Of a stretch of DNA of 33,279 nucleotides, positions 8,266-15,971 are shown in pieces (position 1 is the first letter of the stretch; each line of letters starts with the position of its first letter). Made by a program: the position numbers and the translations under genes. The notes under the pieces are model-generated. The model saw nothing but the letters and a program-made list of their open reading frames with translations. It searched no databases and was not told the DNA's origin. Origin of the DNA: an uncultured Granulicatella sp. (GTDB taxonomy: Bacteria > Bacillota > Bacilli > Lactobacillales > Aerococcaceae); contig NZ_CALHIF010000066.1 in the NCBI RefSeq assembly GCF_938030755.1, positions 1-33,279 of the forward strand. Direction: 5' to 3'.

Positions 8266-8727
8266 TTAGTATGCCCATGCAATTAATAAATAGATGAAGC
8301 TTGAACCAAACATATCTGCCAATGCGTGCATAAGGAAGAATGGTAATAGGTTTTTCATCGTGGTTACGACGTCGCCGAATAGCCCGACCATCGTGAATAA
8401 TACCGGTACCCAGATAAGTACGGACCAGTGAAAACGAATCTTCAACTGCTTGAAGTCGTAATGACGGAAGACTAAGTACAAGAGTGCAATTGCTAGTAAT
8501 ATCACCTGTAAGGTAAAGTTACTCGAATACGCTGCCCCGTCGCTATAGGACGTTGTCGTCTCCGTATACTGCTGGGCCACTTCCGTTACTGGTTGTAAAC
8601 TCTGTAGAAATTGTTGTGTGGATAGGATGATAAACTCCCCGAACATGATCATCGTCACGATGAGGATGTCAACCCACTTTAAAGTTTTTAATGGTTCTTT
8701 TGGTCTGATTTTTGTTAAAACCGTCAT
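8266..8727 (-). CDS. Small membrane protein, possibly a degenerate CPBP homologue
   Basis: A 153-residue membrane protein with about four hydrophobic segments: residues 18-36, 74-86, 102-116 and 126-150. A polar Ser/Thr/Tyr-rich stretch (about 47-68) lies between the first two. The C-terminal helix reads FFLMHALADMFGSSF, which resembles the last His-containing helix of CPBP intramembrane proteases. The EExxxR motif needed for catalysis is absent. Next to it at 8905-9612 is a full CPBP protein, so the two could be distant relatives. I treat this as speculative; otherwise it is unrecognised. It has its own terminator and a plausible promoter at 8749-8776. Confidence 0.65.
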   Translation of the reverse strand: MTVLTKIRPKEPLKTLKWVDILIVTMIMFGEFIILSTQQFLQSLQPVTEVAQQYTETTTSYSDGAAYSSNFTLQVILLAIALLYLVFRHYDFKQLKIRFHWSVLIWVPVLFTMVGLFGDVVTTMKNLLPFFLMHALADMFGSSFIYLLIAWAY

Positions 8728-8748
8728 GATTGGTTCCCTCTTTCCCTT

Positions 8749-8776
8749 ATTGTATCAAAACACTGTTCTATTGAAA
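8749..8776 (-). promoter_or_regulatory. Promoter of the 8266-8727 gene
   Basis: On the minus strand TTTCAA (8776-8771) and TACAAT (8754-8749) are 16 bases apart, ending 21 bases before the ATG at 8727. Confidence 0.45.
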
Positions 8777-8863
8777 GAAAATCGCTTCTTTCTTTTGGCG
8801 TCTTCCTTAATAAGAGAATACTCCTTAAAACTAAAATGAACCTAAAATCAAAAAGATTTCTAC

Positions 8864-8894
8864 AAAAAAAGTGACTCCTTTAACAGAAGTCACT
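8864..8894 (-). terminator. Terminator of the CPBP protease gene
   Basis: On the minus strand AGTGACT (8894-8888) pairs with AGTCACT (8876-8870) and a run of T follows. It lies 10 bases past the stop codon. Confidence 0.85.
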
Positions 8895-8904
8895 GACTAA
8901 TTTT

Positions 8905-9612
8905 CTAAAAGAAGCGTTTCGGTATTTCGATGAACAAGATTACAAGAAGACCATTATAAAGGCTATGTAATAAGATTGCGTCAAACAAACTTCTTCTTCG
9001 TTCATACACAAGGAAAAGAACAATAGAACCAATAAGATAAGCTAAAAACTGTATCCAATTATGGATATAAGTCGGGAAATGAATAGCTGAAAATAGAATT
9101 GAAACGATGGACATTCTAACAAAAGTATTCACTTTTCCTCGAAGCAAATTATTCAGAAAACCTCTAAAAAGAAATTCTTCAATCAAAGGTGCAAAACAAA
9201 CGAGTTGTAGTGCATTTAAAGCAAAAATATATTTGTCTGTTGTAAGTGGTAGATTCACCCTAAAGAAAAAATTAACTAGATTTATTCGACTTGTCCCGTA
9301 TGCCATTGAACTCCACAAACTAATCAAATAGCTTGAAAATGTGTCAGCAATATACATTACAAAAACAAAAATTAAATCCATCAGTTGAATCTTTCTTTTT
9401 ACTGTTGGCTTAAATAATTTTGTGTGTACTTTGTACATACAAAATACAAAAATGCCAACGCAAATAATCGTCACAATTAACTTCCACATATCCGCTTGAC
9501 GACCTAGATTCCATAAATCCCTTTTGAACACAATTTCAATTCCCACGAATATGGTAATCCACGCTACAAAAAAGAATAGAACCCAAAGCGGTTTTTTCAA
9601 TCGAGCACCCAT
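8905..9612 (-). CDS. CPBP family intramembrane metalloprotease
   Basis: A 235-residue polytopic membrane protein of the CPBP (Abi/CAAX protease) family. All catalytic motifs are present: EEFLFR (Glu145, Glu146, Arg150), FSAIH (His178) and HSLYN (His216, Asn220). About six to eight membrane segments are visible. In lactic acid bacteria such proteins occur in bacteriocin immunity or as general membrane proteases, but no bacteriocin genes lie nearby, so the role here is unknown. It is monocistronic, with a TTGACA promoter upstream and its own terminator. Confidence 0.88.
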   Translation of the reverse strand: MGARLKKPLWVLFFFVAWITIFVGIEIVFKRDLWNLGRQADMWKLIVTIICVGIFVFCMYKVHTKLFKPTVKRKIQLMDLIFVFVMYIADTFSSYLISLWSSMAYGTSRINLVNFFFRVNLPLTTDKYIFALNALQLVCFAPLIEEFLFRGFLNNLLRGKVNTFVRMSIVSILFSAIHFPTYIHNWIQFLAYLIGSIVLFLVYERRRSLFDAILLHSLYNGLLVILFIEIPKRFF

Positions 9613-9640
9613 TTACTTCTACCTCACATGTTTTTCCCTT

Positions 9641-9670
9641 ATATTACCGTTTTATAGCAGATACTGTCAA
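9641..9670 (-). promoter_or_regulatory. Promoter of the CPBP protease gene
   Basis: On the minus strand a consensus TTGACA (9670-9665) is followed after 18 bases by TAATAT (9646-9641). The ATG at 9612 is about 29 bases downstream of the -10 box. Confidence 0.65.
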
Positions 9671-9681
9671 TATGAGATTCC

Positions 9682-9711
9682 AAAAAAACAGACTAGCGTT
9701 TTACTAGTCTG
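9682..9711 (-). terminator. Terminator of cshA
   Basis: On the minus strand CAGACTAG (9711-9704) pairs with CTAGTCTG (9696-9689) around a 7-base loop, followed by seven T. It begins about 11 bases past the cshA stop. Confidence 0.9.
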
Positions 9712-9721
9712 CTCTCATTCA

Positions 9722-11251
9722 TTATTTCTGACGGATGGTAAATCCTTTGTCAGATTTCTTTTTGTTGTTACGGCGGCGAGAATCTTTCCCTTTATATCCG
9801 CGTGTATATTCGTCTTCTAAGACACGGCCACGACGGTCTTCTTTACGCTTGAAGCTTCCTTTTCCGTTACGTCCGCGGTTGTCTTTACGGTCATTACGGT
9901 TGTAGTTTCCACGGTTGTTGCCACGTTTGCGGCTTGGCAATGGACGTTCTGGCGTGATTTTAACTGGAATTTCAGTTGGATCTTTAATCATGCTCTTAAG
10001 TAATAGAGCTGCCAATTCTTCTGGTTCGTACTCGTCTAATAAGTAAGAGACCGCTTCTTTGAAACGTCTTGGTTCCACAGTTTTCATCATTTCGTCAATA
10101 GACTCGATGGCTGTTTTTGTTTGTCCTTCCAAGGCTTCTGTTTGCGTTGGTGGACGAAGGCTTGTCATACGTTTGCGTGTTAATTCTTCAATCACACGTA
10201 AGTAATCCATTTCGTTTGGTGTCACGAATGTTACAGACATTCCTTCTTGACCCGCACGACCTGTACGTCCGATACGGTGTACATAGCTTTCTGGGTCTTG
10301 TGGGATATCGTAGTTATAGACGTGTGTAACGCCAGAGATATCTAGTCCACGTGCCGCAACGTCTGTAGCGACTAAGATGTCTAAATGGTTGTTCTTGAAG
10401 TCACGAAGAACGCTCATACGTTTTTGTTGGCTTAAGTCCCCGTGGATTCCTTCTGCACGGTAGCCACGCATTTCAAGTCCGCGTGCTAATTCGTCTACAC
10501 GGCGTTTTGTACGTCCGAATACGATGGTTAATTCAGGCGTTTGAACGTCTAATAAACGTGTCATAATGTCGAATTTCTCGTAGTCTTTACATTTTACGAA
10601 ATATTGATCGATTAATGTCGCTGTCATCTCATTTGATTTGATACGAACATGTTCTGGATCTTTCATAAATTGAACACCGATACGTTTAATATCGTCTGGC
10701 ATTGTCGCAGAGAATAAAAGCGTTTGGCGGTTTTCTGGAACTTGTTTGATAATCGATTCGATATCTTCCAAGAATCCCATGTTTAACATTTCATCCGCTT
10801 CGTCTAAGACAAGTGTTTCCACTGTCGCAAGTTTCAATGTACGGCGTGAAATGTGGTCTAATAAACGACCTGGAGTTCCCACAACGATTTGTGGATTTTC
10901 TTTTAATTGGCGAATTTGACGGTTAATGTCCGCGCCACCGTAAACAGCTTGTACACGAATTTTTTTGTCGCGTCCGAGACGGAACAATTCTTCTTGTGTT
11001 TGAATCGCAAGTTCACGAGTTGGTGCGATAACAAGTCCTTGTACGCCTTTTTTACTTGGGTCGATTTTTTGAAGCATTGGCAAACCAAATGCGGCTGTTT
11101 TACCAGTCCCTGTTTGCGCTTGTCCAATTACATCTAAACCTGCTAGCGCTTTTGGAATGGTTTGTTCTTGAATGGGAGTTGCTTCTTCAAACCCCATTTT
11201 TTCGATAGATTCTAGTAAGGCAGAATCCAATCCTAATTCATTAAATTTCAT
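9722..11251 (-). CDS. cshA: DEAD-box RNA helicase CshA
   Basis: A 509-residue ATP-dependent RNA helicase involved in RNA decay, ribosome assembly and cold adaptation. Visible motifs: motif I AQTGTGKT (residues 45-52), Ia PTREL, VGTPGRL, DEAD (150-153), SAT, and motif VI HRIGRTGRAG. The C-terminal 80 or so residues are rich in Arg, Lys, Gly and Asn, the RNA-binding tail usual for CshA. The start is the ATG at 11251, with AAGGAGG at 11257-11263; the frame extends 11 codons upstream without a better site. It is monocistronic, with a leader of about 148 nt that holds a terminator-like hairpin. Confidence 0.95.
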   Translation of the reverse strand: MKFNELGLDSALLESIEKMGFEEATPIQEQTIPKALAGLDVIGQAQTGTGKTAAFGLPMLQKIDPSKKGVQGLVIAPTRELAIQTQEELFRLGRDKKIRVQAVYGGADINRQIRQLKENPQIVVGTPGRLLDHISRRTLKLATVETLVLDEADEMLNMGFLEDIESIIKQVPENRQTLLFSATMPDDIKRIGVQFMKDPEHVRIKSNEMTATLIDQYFVKCKDYEKFDIMTRLLDVQTPELTIVFGRTKRRVDELARGLEMRGYRAEGIHGDLSQQKRMSVLRDFKNNHLDILVATDVAARGLDISGVTHVYNYDIPQDPESYVHRIGRTGRAGQEGMSVTFVTPNEMDYLRVIEELTRKRMTSLRPPTQTEALEGQTKTAIESIDEMMKTVEPRRFKEAVSYLLDEYEPEELAALLLKSMIKDPTEIPVKITPERPLPSRKRGNNRGNYNRNDRKDNRGRNGKGSFKRKEDRRGRVLEDEYTRGYKGKDSRRRNNKKKSDKGFTIRQK

Positions 11252-11306
11252 ATTTTCCTCCTTGGATACTTCGGTGAGAAGCACACGAGGGATTTCCCTT
11301 CATAAC

Positions 11307-11341
11307 AAAAGCCTGGAGCTTTTCGTAAGAGCACCAGACTT
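11307..11341 (-). promoter_or_regulatory. Terminator-like hairpin in the cshA leader
   Basis: On the minus strand bases 11341-11330 pair with 11320-11309 (about 11 of 12 positions, one mismatch and one G-T) around a 9-base loop. TTTT follows. It lies about 60 nt into the leader and about 55 nt before the ATG. It could be an attenuator or a site for autoregulation by the helicase. This is inference from structure. Confidence 0.5.
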
Positions 11342-11405
11342 CTACAATCGTTTAAATTTCAAACTATCTATTATAAATGTGTGTACATTTCTCAACTCAG
11401 CGAAT

Positions 11406-11434
11406 AGTATAGCACGCATCCAGCAAGAATGCAA
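11406..11434 (-). promoter_or_regulatory. Promoter of cshA
   Basis: On the minus strand TTGCAT (11434-11429) and TATACT (11411-11406) are 17 bases apart. The start near 11399 gives a leader of about 148 nt. Confidence 0.7.
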
Positions 11435-11508
11435 AGAATACAGACCACCGACTCCTGCTTTTTATTCTTTGAAAATGCTTAAGGAATAAGAATTTCCGGG
11501 CTCCAAAT

Positions 11509-11802
11509 CCTTGCGGATTTTTCAATAATAGCTGTAATGGGGCAACGGTTCGAGTCTTTCGTCTCTCACCTTTAAAGCCTCAAAGCTGGAGGTTGAAATA
11601 AATTTCTAACTCCAGCTAAGCACAGTGGTTGAATGGTATGAGCTACACTGTAAACAGCTTGCTCATACCTATTCAACTTTGTGGGGGAAAGAAAACGAAA
11701 CATCCTAGATACAATAATGTATCTAGGGTGTTTCTGTCTTTCTCCCTCACATTTAATGCGATTCCCCATTACTGCTACTATTGAATCTGCTAGATTTTCC
11801 GC
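11509..11802 (-). ncRNA. Structured repeat, copy C (candidate non-coding RNA)
   Basis: A 294-base element in the gap between cshA and murF. It is given on the minus strand because that orientation matches copies A and B at 27271-27720. The outer stem pairs 11521-11542 with 11764-11785 in blocks (TTCAAT, TAGC, GTAATGGGG with their complements), extended by GCGGA/TCCGC. Inside are the conserved AATCG and the core TTTGAGGCT (11584-11576). After the core comes a GAG/CTC stem (11565-11552) with the 8-nt loop ACGAAAGA. Copy C has two extra long hairpins: 11629-11643 with 11661-11676, and 11697-11713 with 11718-11734 (one mismatch). No coding frame or Rfam family is recognised. Transcription and strand are unproven. 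Confidence 0.6.
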
Positions 11803-11922
11803 CCGTATTCACAGCGCATTGACAACCTATAAAAAGCGGGAGGCGGCGGGTGGGTTTGCTTCTCGTGGTGCGGTTGAGAAATGGGAATATTTTTATAATA
11901 GATAGTTCTCAGGGAGGGGACG

Positions 11923-11954
11923 AAAAAAGCGAGGGACGCTTTGGCGTCTCTCGC
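11923..11954 (-). terminator. Terminator of ddl-murF
   Basis: On the minus strand GCGAGAGACGC pairs with GCGTCCCTCGC around a 4-base loop (one mismatch), followed by six T. It begins about 15 bases after the murF stop. Confidence 0.92.
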
Positions 11955-11969
11955 TTTCCTTTATATTTG

Positions 11970-13355
11970 TTATTCTGCTTTTAAGGCATCGACGACGGCA
12001 AGTAAGCCTGTGCCGTTGCTTGATTTGATAAGGACTTGGTCGCCTTCTTTAAGTTCGGCTTTCAAGTCAGTAATCAAAGCTTCTTTGTCCATGTAATGGT
12101 GAAGAGCTGCTATTTCGAACTGACCTTTCAACGCATCATAGAGTGCTTCCATTTCTTCGCCGTACAAGTACACAAGTGCGACTTCGTTTGGAGAAATGAC
12201 TTCAGAGATGCTAGCGTGCAATTCTTTCGAATGTTCCCCTAGTTCACGGATATCCCCAAGAACGAGGACGCGACGGCCTGTTGCTTCGACTGAAACAAAT
12301 GATTGAATCACTGATTTCATCGCGATTGGGCTAGCGTTGTAAGCATCGTTTAAGATGGCTACTCCATTTTGGCCTTTCACCCATTGCGTACGGTTCTTCG
12401 TTAATTCGAAGTTCGCTAAGGCGGACACGATGTCTAATAGTGGCACGTCTAATGCGCGTGCAATTTCAATCGCAAGTAGTGCATTGGAAACATTGTACGC
12501 TCCAAGAATTGGCAATGTTACTGCCACGGTTTCTGTTGGAGTCACTAATTCAAACGCTGTGTGGTCTGAATACAGTTCTATATTTTTTGCTGAGAGTTCC
12601 TTACTTCCTTCACCGACTGTAACAATCTTGAAGCTTGCTGGTTTTTCAGCTTGTGCAATGCCTGCTGTAATTAACTCTTCATGCGCTGGATAAATAAAAG
12701 TTCCATTTTCTTGTAGTCCAGAAAGGATTTCAAGTTTGGCTTTGGCAATGCCTTCCTTGCTTCCGAGTTGTTCCATATGCGATTCACCAATTAGCGTAAT
12801 CGCAACAACTTCTGGGCGTGCTAATTTTGATAAGAACTCGATTTCGTGGAAATCACTCATTCCCATCTCTAAGACAAGTGCTTCGGTTGATTCCGGCATA
12901 TCTAAAATCGTTTGAGGTAAGCCGATATCGTTATTGAAGTTTCCTTGTGTTTTATAGACACGGTAGCGTGCGCCAAGAGCGGCTGCTGTCATGTCTTTTG
13001 TCGTAGTTTTGCCAGAACTTCCTGTAATTCCAACGACACGAGGAGATACTTTTTCTAAGTACCATTTCGCTAATTTTTGAAAAGCCTGAAGTGGGTTATC
13101 CACCCAAATGGCGCAGATTCCATCTGGTGGCGTTACATCTTGTTTGCCCCATAACACGGCTGTTGCGCCTGCTTGAATCGCTTTTTCTATATAATCATGT
13201 CCGTCTGTTTTCCCTTGAAGTGGCACAAAAAGGCTGTTTGGTCCTAATTTTCGTGTATCAAAGGCTACTGACTCAATCGTTTCGAATCGATGTGCCGATT
13301 GATAATCAACCGCGCCAACTGCTTTCGTGATTTCGGCAACTGTTCCAATACTCAT
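11970..13355 (-). CDS. murF: UDP-MurNAc-tripeptide:D-Ala-D-Ala ligase MurF
   Basis: A 461-residue cytoplasmic ligase that adds the D-Ala-D-Ala dipeptide to the UDP-MurNAc-tripeptide, the last cytoplasmic step of the wall precursor. The P-loop TGSSGKTT is at residues 111-118, followed by NFNNDIGLPQTIL, a MurF hallmark. LNDAYNASP marks the start of the C-terminal domain. Length is normal. AAGGAGAAG lies just upstream of the ATG. It follows ddl, which makes its dipeptide substrate, by 11 bases; the two form an operon ending at the strong terminator at 11923-11954. Confidence 0.97.
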   Translation of the reverse strand: MSIGTVAEITKAVGAVDYQSAHRFETIESVAFDTRKLGPNSLFVPLQGKTDGHDYIEKAIQAGATAVLWGKQDVTPPDGICAIWVDNPLQAFQKLAKWYLEKVSPRVVGITGSSGKTTTKDMTAAALGARYRVYKTQGNFNNDIGLPQTILDMPESTEALVLEMGMSDFHEIEFLSKLARPEVVAITLIGESHMEQLGSKEGIAKAKLEILSGLQENGTFIYPAHEELITAGIAQAEKPASFKIVTVGEGSKELSAKNIELYSDHTAFELVTPTETVAVTLPILGAYNVSNALLAIEIARALDVPLLDIVSALANFELTKNRTQWVKGQNGVAILNDAYNASPIAMKSVIQSFVSVEATGRRVLVLGDIRELGEHSKELHASISEVISPNEVALVYLYGEEMEALYDALKGQFEIAALHHYMDKEALITDLKAELKEGDQVLIKSSNGTGLLAVVDALKAE

Positions 13356-13366
13356 CGTTCTTCTCC

Positions 13367-14440
13367 TTACTCTGCATGACGATCGTTATAGCGTTTAAGG
13401 GCTAAACGAATCAATTCTTCCACTAAATCTTTATAAGAAATCCCCATTGCTTCCCATAATTTCGGATACATACTAAATTGTGTGAATCCAGGCATTGTGT
13501 TCACTTCATTAATGAAGACTTCTTGTGTTTCAGTAAGGAAGAAATCACAACGAGTTAATCCACTACCATCAATCGCACGGAAGGCCGTTTCGGCATATTC
13601 ACGAATTTTTGCAGAAACTTCCTCAGGAATTGCCGCTGGAATTTGAAGTGTTGTTGTATTGTTGATGTATTTTTCATTGTAATCGTAGAATCCTGCTTGC
13701 TTGACCACTTCTCCAACAACTGAAGTATTCACTTCATCGTTTCCAAGAACCGCTACTTCGACTTCGCGGGCATCAATTCCTTGCTCTACAACAATACGGC
13801 GGTCGTATTTGAGAGCTTCCTCAATCGCAGTGGTTAATTCTTCACGGTTCGTTGCTTTTGAAATTCCTACGCTTGATCCCATATTAGCAGGCTTCACAAA
13901 TACTGGGTATCGCAGCGTCCCTTCAATACGATTGTAAATAGCTTCAGGAGATTTTTTGAAATCTGCCTTTACAAAAGGAACAAATGGTACTTGTGGAATT
14001 CCTGCTTGTTGGAACAAGTGCTTACTAGCGATTTTATCCATCCCATTGGCACTTGCTAAAACTCCACATCCCACATAAGGTAAATCTAGAATTTCAAAGA
14101 GTCCTTGAATGGTCCCATCTTCTCCATTTGGTCCATGTAAAATTGGAAAGACTACTGTATCCGGACCAGCAATATCACTTGGTTGAATGCGAACCCCTGT
14201 GGATACTTCTCCTTCAACTGTTGCAAAACGGGCTTCCAGCCCTTCTCTTAAACGAAGCGCTTGATCAAAGGCAACTGGAGCTTTTAATGCTTCCCCTTTT
14301 AACCAAGTTCCTTCTTTTGTAATATACACGGGTTCTACATCGTAATATTCAAAATAAATCTCTTTAATAATTGATCCTGCCGTTAAGATTGAAATATCAT
14401 GCTCGGCACTTTTTCCGCCATAAATGACAACAGCTTTCAT
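13367..14440 (-). CDS. ddl: D-alanine--D-alanine ligase
   Basis: A 357-residue ATP-grasp enzyme that joins two D-alanines for peptidoglycan synthesis. LHGPNGEDGTIQG (residues 101-113), VFVKPANMGSSVG (180-192) and NEVNTMPGFT near the C-terminus are the family motifs. In the omega loop, NEKY carries Tyr258 at the position where D-Ala-D-Lac ligases carry Phe. This predicts D-Ala-D-Ala product and vancomycin-sensitive precursors. The start is the ATG at 14440, with GGAGG six bases upstream; the frame runs 13 codons further without support. murF follows after 11 bases. Confidence 0.96.
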   Translation of the reverse strand: MKAVVIYGGKSAEHDISILTAGSIIKEIYFEYYDVEPVYITKEGTWLKGEALKAPVAFDQALRLREGLEARFATVEGEVSTGVRIQPSDIAGPDTVVFPILHGPNGEDGTIQGLFEILDLPYVGCGVLASANGMDKIASKHLFQQAGIPQVPFVPFVKADFKKSPEAIYNRIEGTLRYPVFVKPANMGSSVGISKATNREELTTAIEEALKYDRRIVVEQGIDAREVEVAVLGNDEVNTSVVGEVVKQAGFYDYNEKYINNTTTLQIPAAIPEEVSAKIREYAETAFRAIDGSGLTRCDFFLTETQEVFINEVNTMPGFTQFSMYPKLWEAMGISYKDLVEELIRLALKRYNDRHAE

Positions 14441-14527
14441 ATGAATCCTCCAAACTATTCGCTTCCAGCGAACGACCAATCTATGTGGTCCATGTCTGTT
14501 ATTTTAGATAATAACCTTGCACGTTAC

Positions 14528-14556
14528 AGTATAACAAAACGGCGGAAGCCTTACAA
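14528..14556 (-). promoter_or_regulatory. Promoter of ddl-murF
   Basis: On the minus strand TTGTAA (14556-14551) and TATACT (14533-14528) are 17 bases apart. The leader is about 80 nt. Confidence 0.7.
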
Positions 14557-14573
14557 GTTCAGACAAAACCAAC

Positions 14574-14612
14574 AAAAAACACCTTCCAAAGATTCTCTTT
14601 GAAAAGTGTTTT
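14574..14612 (-). terminator. Terminator of the 14611-15378 gene
   Basis: On the minus strand a stem of about 16 bp (14611-14596 with 14591-14576, two G-T pairs) begins in the stop codon. Six T follow from its 3' arm. Confidence 0.85.
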
Positions 14613-15378
14613 AAATGGCATCCGTCATTGGTAATTTTGCTGAAATTTTCCAATTTTGATACGTTTCGTTATACGTTAATTGTCCAATGCGCACATTTTG
14701 TGTCACTGCTTTATTTGCGTAATGGTAACGATCTTCCGTTAAGAAAATCGGTATTTCATAAATATCCTCTTGCTTCTTCACTTGATCAAATGCCAAACTG
14801 ATTCCTTCGCGGTAGAGAGGCATCATTTCTTTTAAAGCTTCAATCGAAATCGCTTCAGCTTCTTTTTCAGAACCAAAGAAGAAAAACTTCGGTGATTGAT
14901 TTAAAATATCCGTCATCTCAATTTGTACTTGTCTTGATAAGAGTGGTAAAAACTGTTCGATTTTTCGATAATACACTTTAGAATATTCATTATCCAAACA
15001 TAGGTAAATAAAATTATTTTGTAATTTATAGAAAAACGGCGAGTGTAAATGTGTTTTCGCATGAGAGATATAGAGCAAATCAGCAATCTCTTGCGGCGTG
15101 AGTTGATGAACGAATTCAATAGAGTCAAAATCAACCCAGTTTGATGGAGCTTCTTTTCCTTCTGCTACACCTTGAAGATATTCCAACACATTTTTGCGTC
15201 CTTTAATCCACATAAATCCAGTATAAGCATCATGAGTGGCAAGACTAGATTTCCCATTCAAAAGGAGGATATTTTGAGGGATTTCAGACTGTGGTAAGGC
15301 AGACAAATGGAACGCGATCGATTTCGCCAACACATGGTTCGATACGCTATCATAATGGATATACAATTGTTTTGCCAC
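14611..15378 (-). CDS. Protein of unknown function, GTG start
   Basis: A 255-residue soluble protein I do not recognise. It has no signal peptide or membrane segment and is mixed in charge, rich in aromatic residues (FFFFGSEKE, FIYLCLDNEYSKVYYRK). The frame is open to an ATG at 15411, but AGGAGGT lies inside that stretch and points to the GTG at 15378, eight bases downstream of it, giving the N-terminus MAKQLYIHYDSVSNH. It has its own terminator. Upstream on the same strand is a small pseudogene with a separate terminator. No function can be assigned; a HHpred-type search of the full protein would be the next evidence. Confidence 0.75.
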   Translation of the reverse strand: MAKQLYIHYDSVSNHVLAKSIAFHLSALPQSEIPQNILLLNGKSSLATHDAYTGFMWIKGRKNVLEYLQGVAEGKEAPSNWVDFDSIEFVHQLTPQEIADLLYISHAKTHLHSPFFYKLQNNFIYLCLDNEYSKVYYRKIEQFLPLLSRQVQIEMTDILNQSPKFFFFGSEKEAEAISIEALKEMMPLYREGISLAFDQVKKQEDIYEIPIFLTEDRYHYANKAVTQNVRIGQLTYNETYQNWKISAKLPMTDAI

Positions 15379-15527
15379 AGACTCCCACCTCCTAAGTTTT
15401 ATAATCTCCATTATAAATGATTTTCAAACTATAAAACATATAAATTAGATTACATTTTGCAAATGAACCGTTTTCTTTTGTAACAATTTAGCAACATTCT
15501 AAAGTAGATTTTCCACCCATTATACAC

Positions 15528-15557
15528 AAAAAGAGTCGAAGTGACTTCTTCAACTCT
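15528..15557 (-). terminator. Terminator after the small pseudogene
   Basis: On the minus strand AGAGT and GAAGT pair with ACTTC and ACTCT as a two-part stem (15557-15532), followed by five T (15532-15528). It lies 30 bases past the pseudogene's final stop. Confidence 0.65.
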
Positions 15558-15587
15558 CTTTCTTTCCTTCTACAAGAGTATCCATTC

Positions 15588-15893
15588 TTAACAGTTAACT
15601 TTCTGAGTAATCTTTTTCACAGCAATATCTATTCTTTCAATCACTTCCCAATAATCTGTTGGGAAGCCCTTTAATTCAACAATATCCACAGGATCAAAAT
15701 GCTACACTAAATGACGAATCACTTGGTGATGAAGAAAAACCAGATCTTTAAAGTCCTCTAACGAAATAGAGTGCAACCCTTCAATATACGCACATAATTA
15801 TTCATAAGCTTCTTTATGAAAGAGGCTTTCTTCATGTAAATAATACAAGAACGTTCCCTCTTCTAGTAATACATTTCTTTTAATACACGACAT
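15588..15893 (-). pseudogene. Decayed gene for a protein of about 101 residues, two in-frame stops
   Basis: Reading from the ATG at 15893 on the minus strand gives one continuous frame of 102 codons to TAA at 15588-15590. It is interrupted by TAA at 15800-15798 and TAG at 15704-15702. The three segments read like real protein (for example FLYYLHEESLFHKEAYE, then LCAYIEGLHSISLEDF, then GFPTDYWEVIERIDIAVKK), with no frameshift. It therefore looks like a recently inactivated gene. Segments such as LYYLHEESLF and LVFLHHQVIRHL resemble small immunity-like proteins of streptococci, but I cannot name the family with confidence. AGAGG lies upstream of the ATG. Sequencing error is unlikely to create two stops without any indel. 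Confidence 0.7.
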
Positions 15894-15941
15894 CCACTTA
15901 ACCTCTTTCCGTATCGCTAAAATGTTCCACTTTCTGAAAAC

Positions 15942-15966
15942 AAAAAGACTGAGGAAACCCCAGTCT
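15942..15966 (-). terminator. Terminator of lemA-htpX
   Basis: On the minus strand AGACTG and GG pair with CC and CAGTCT around a short loop, followed by TTTTTG. It begins 6 bases past the htpX stop. Confidence 0.8.
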
Positions 15967-15971
15967 AATTT

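Noticed and set aside
11547..11556. GGTTCGAGTC, like a tRNA T-loop
   Set aside because: No anticodon arm, D-arm or acceptor stem at proper distances; the bases belong to the structured repeat C.
11681..11905. Open frame of about 74 codons on the plus strand in the cshA-murF gap
   Set aside because: It spans the long hairpins of repeat C, has no ribosome binding site, and its translation has no protein-like character.
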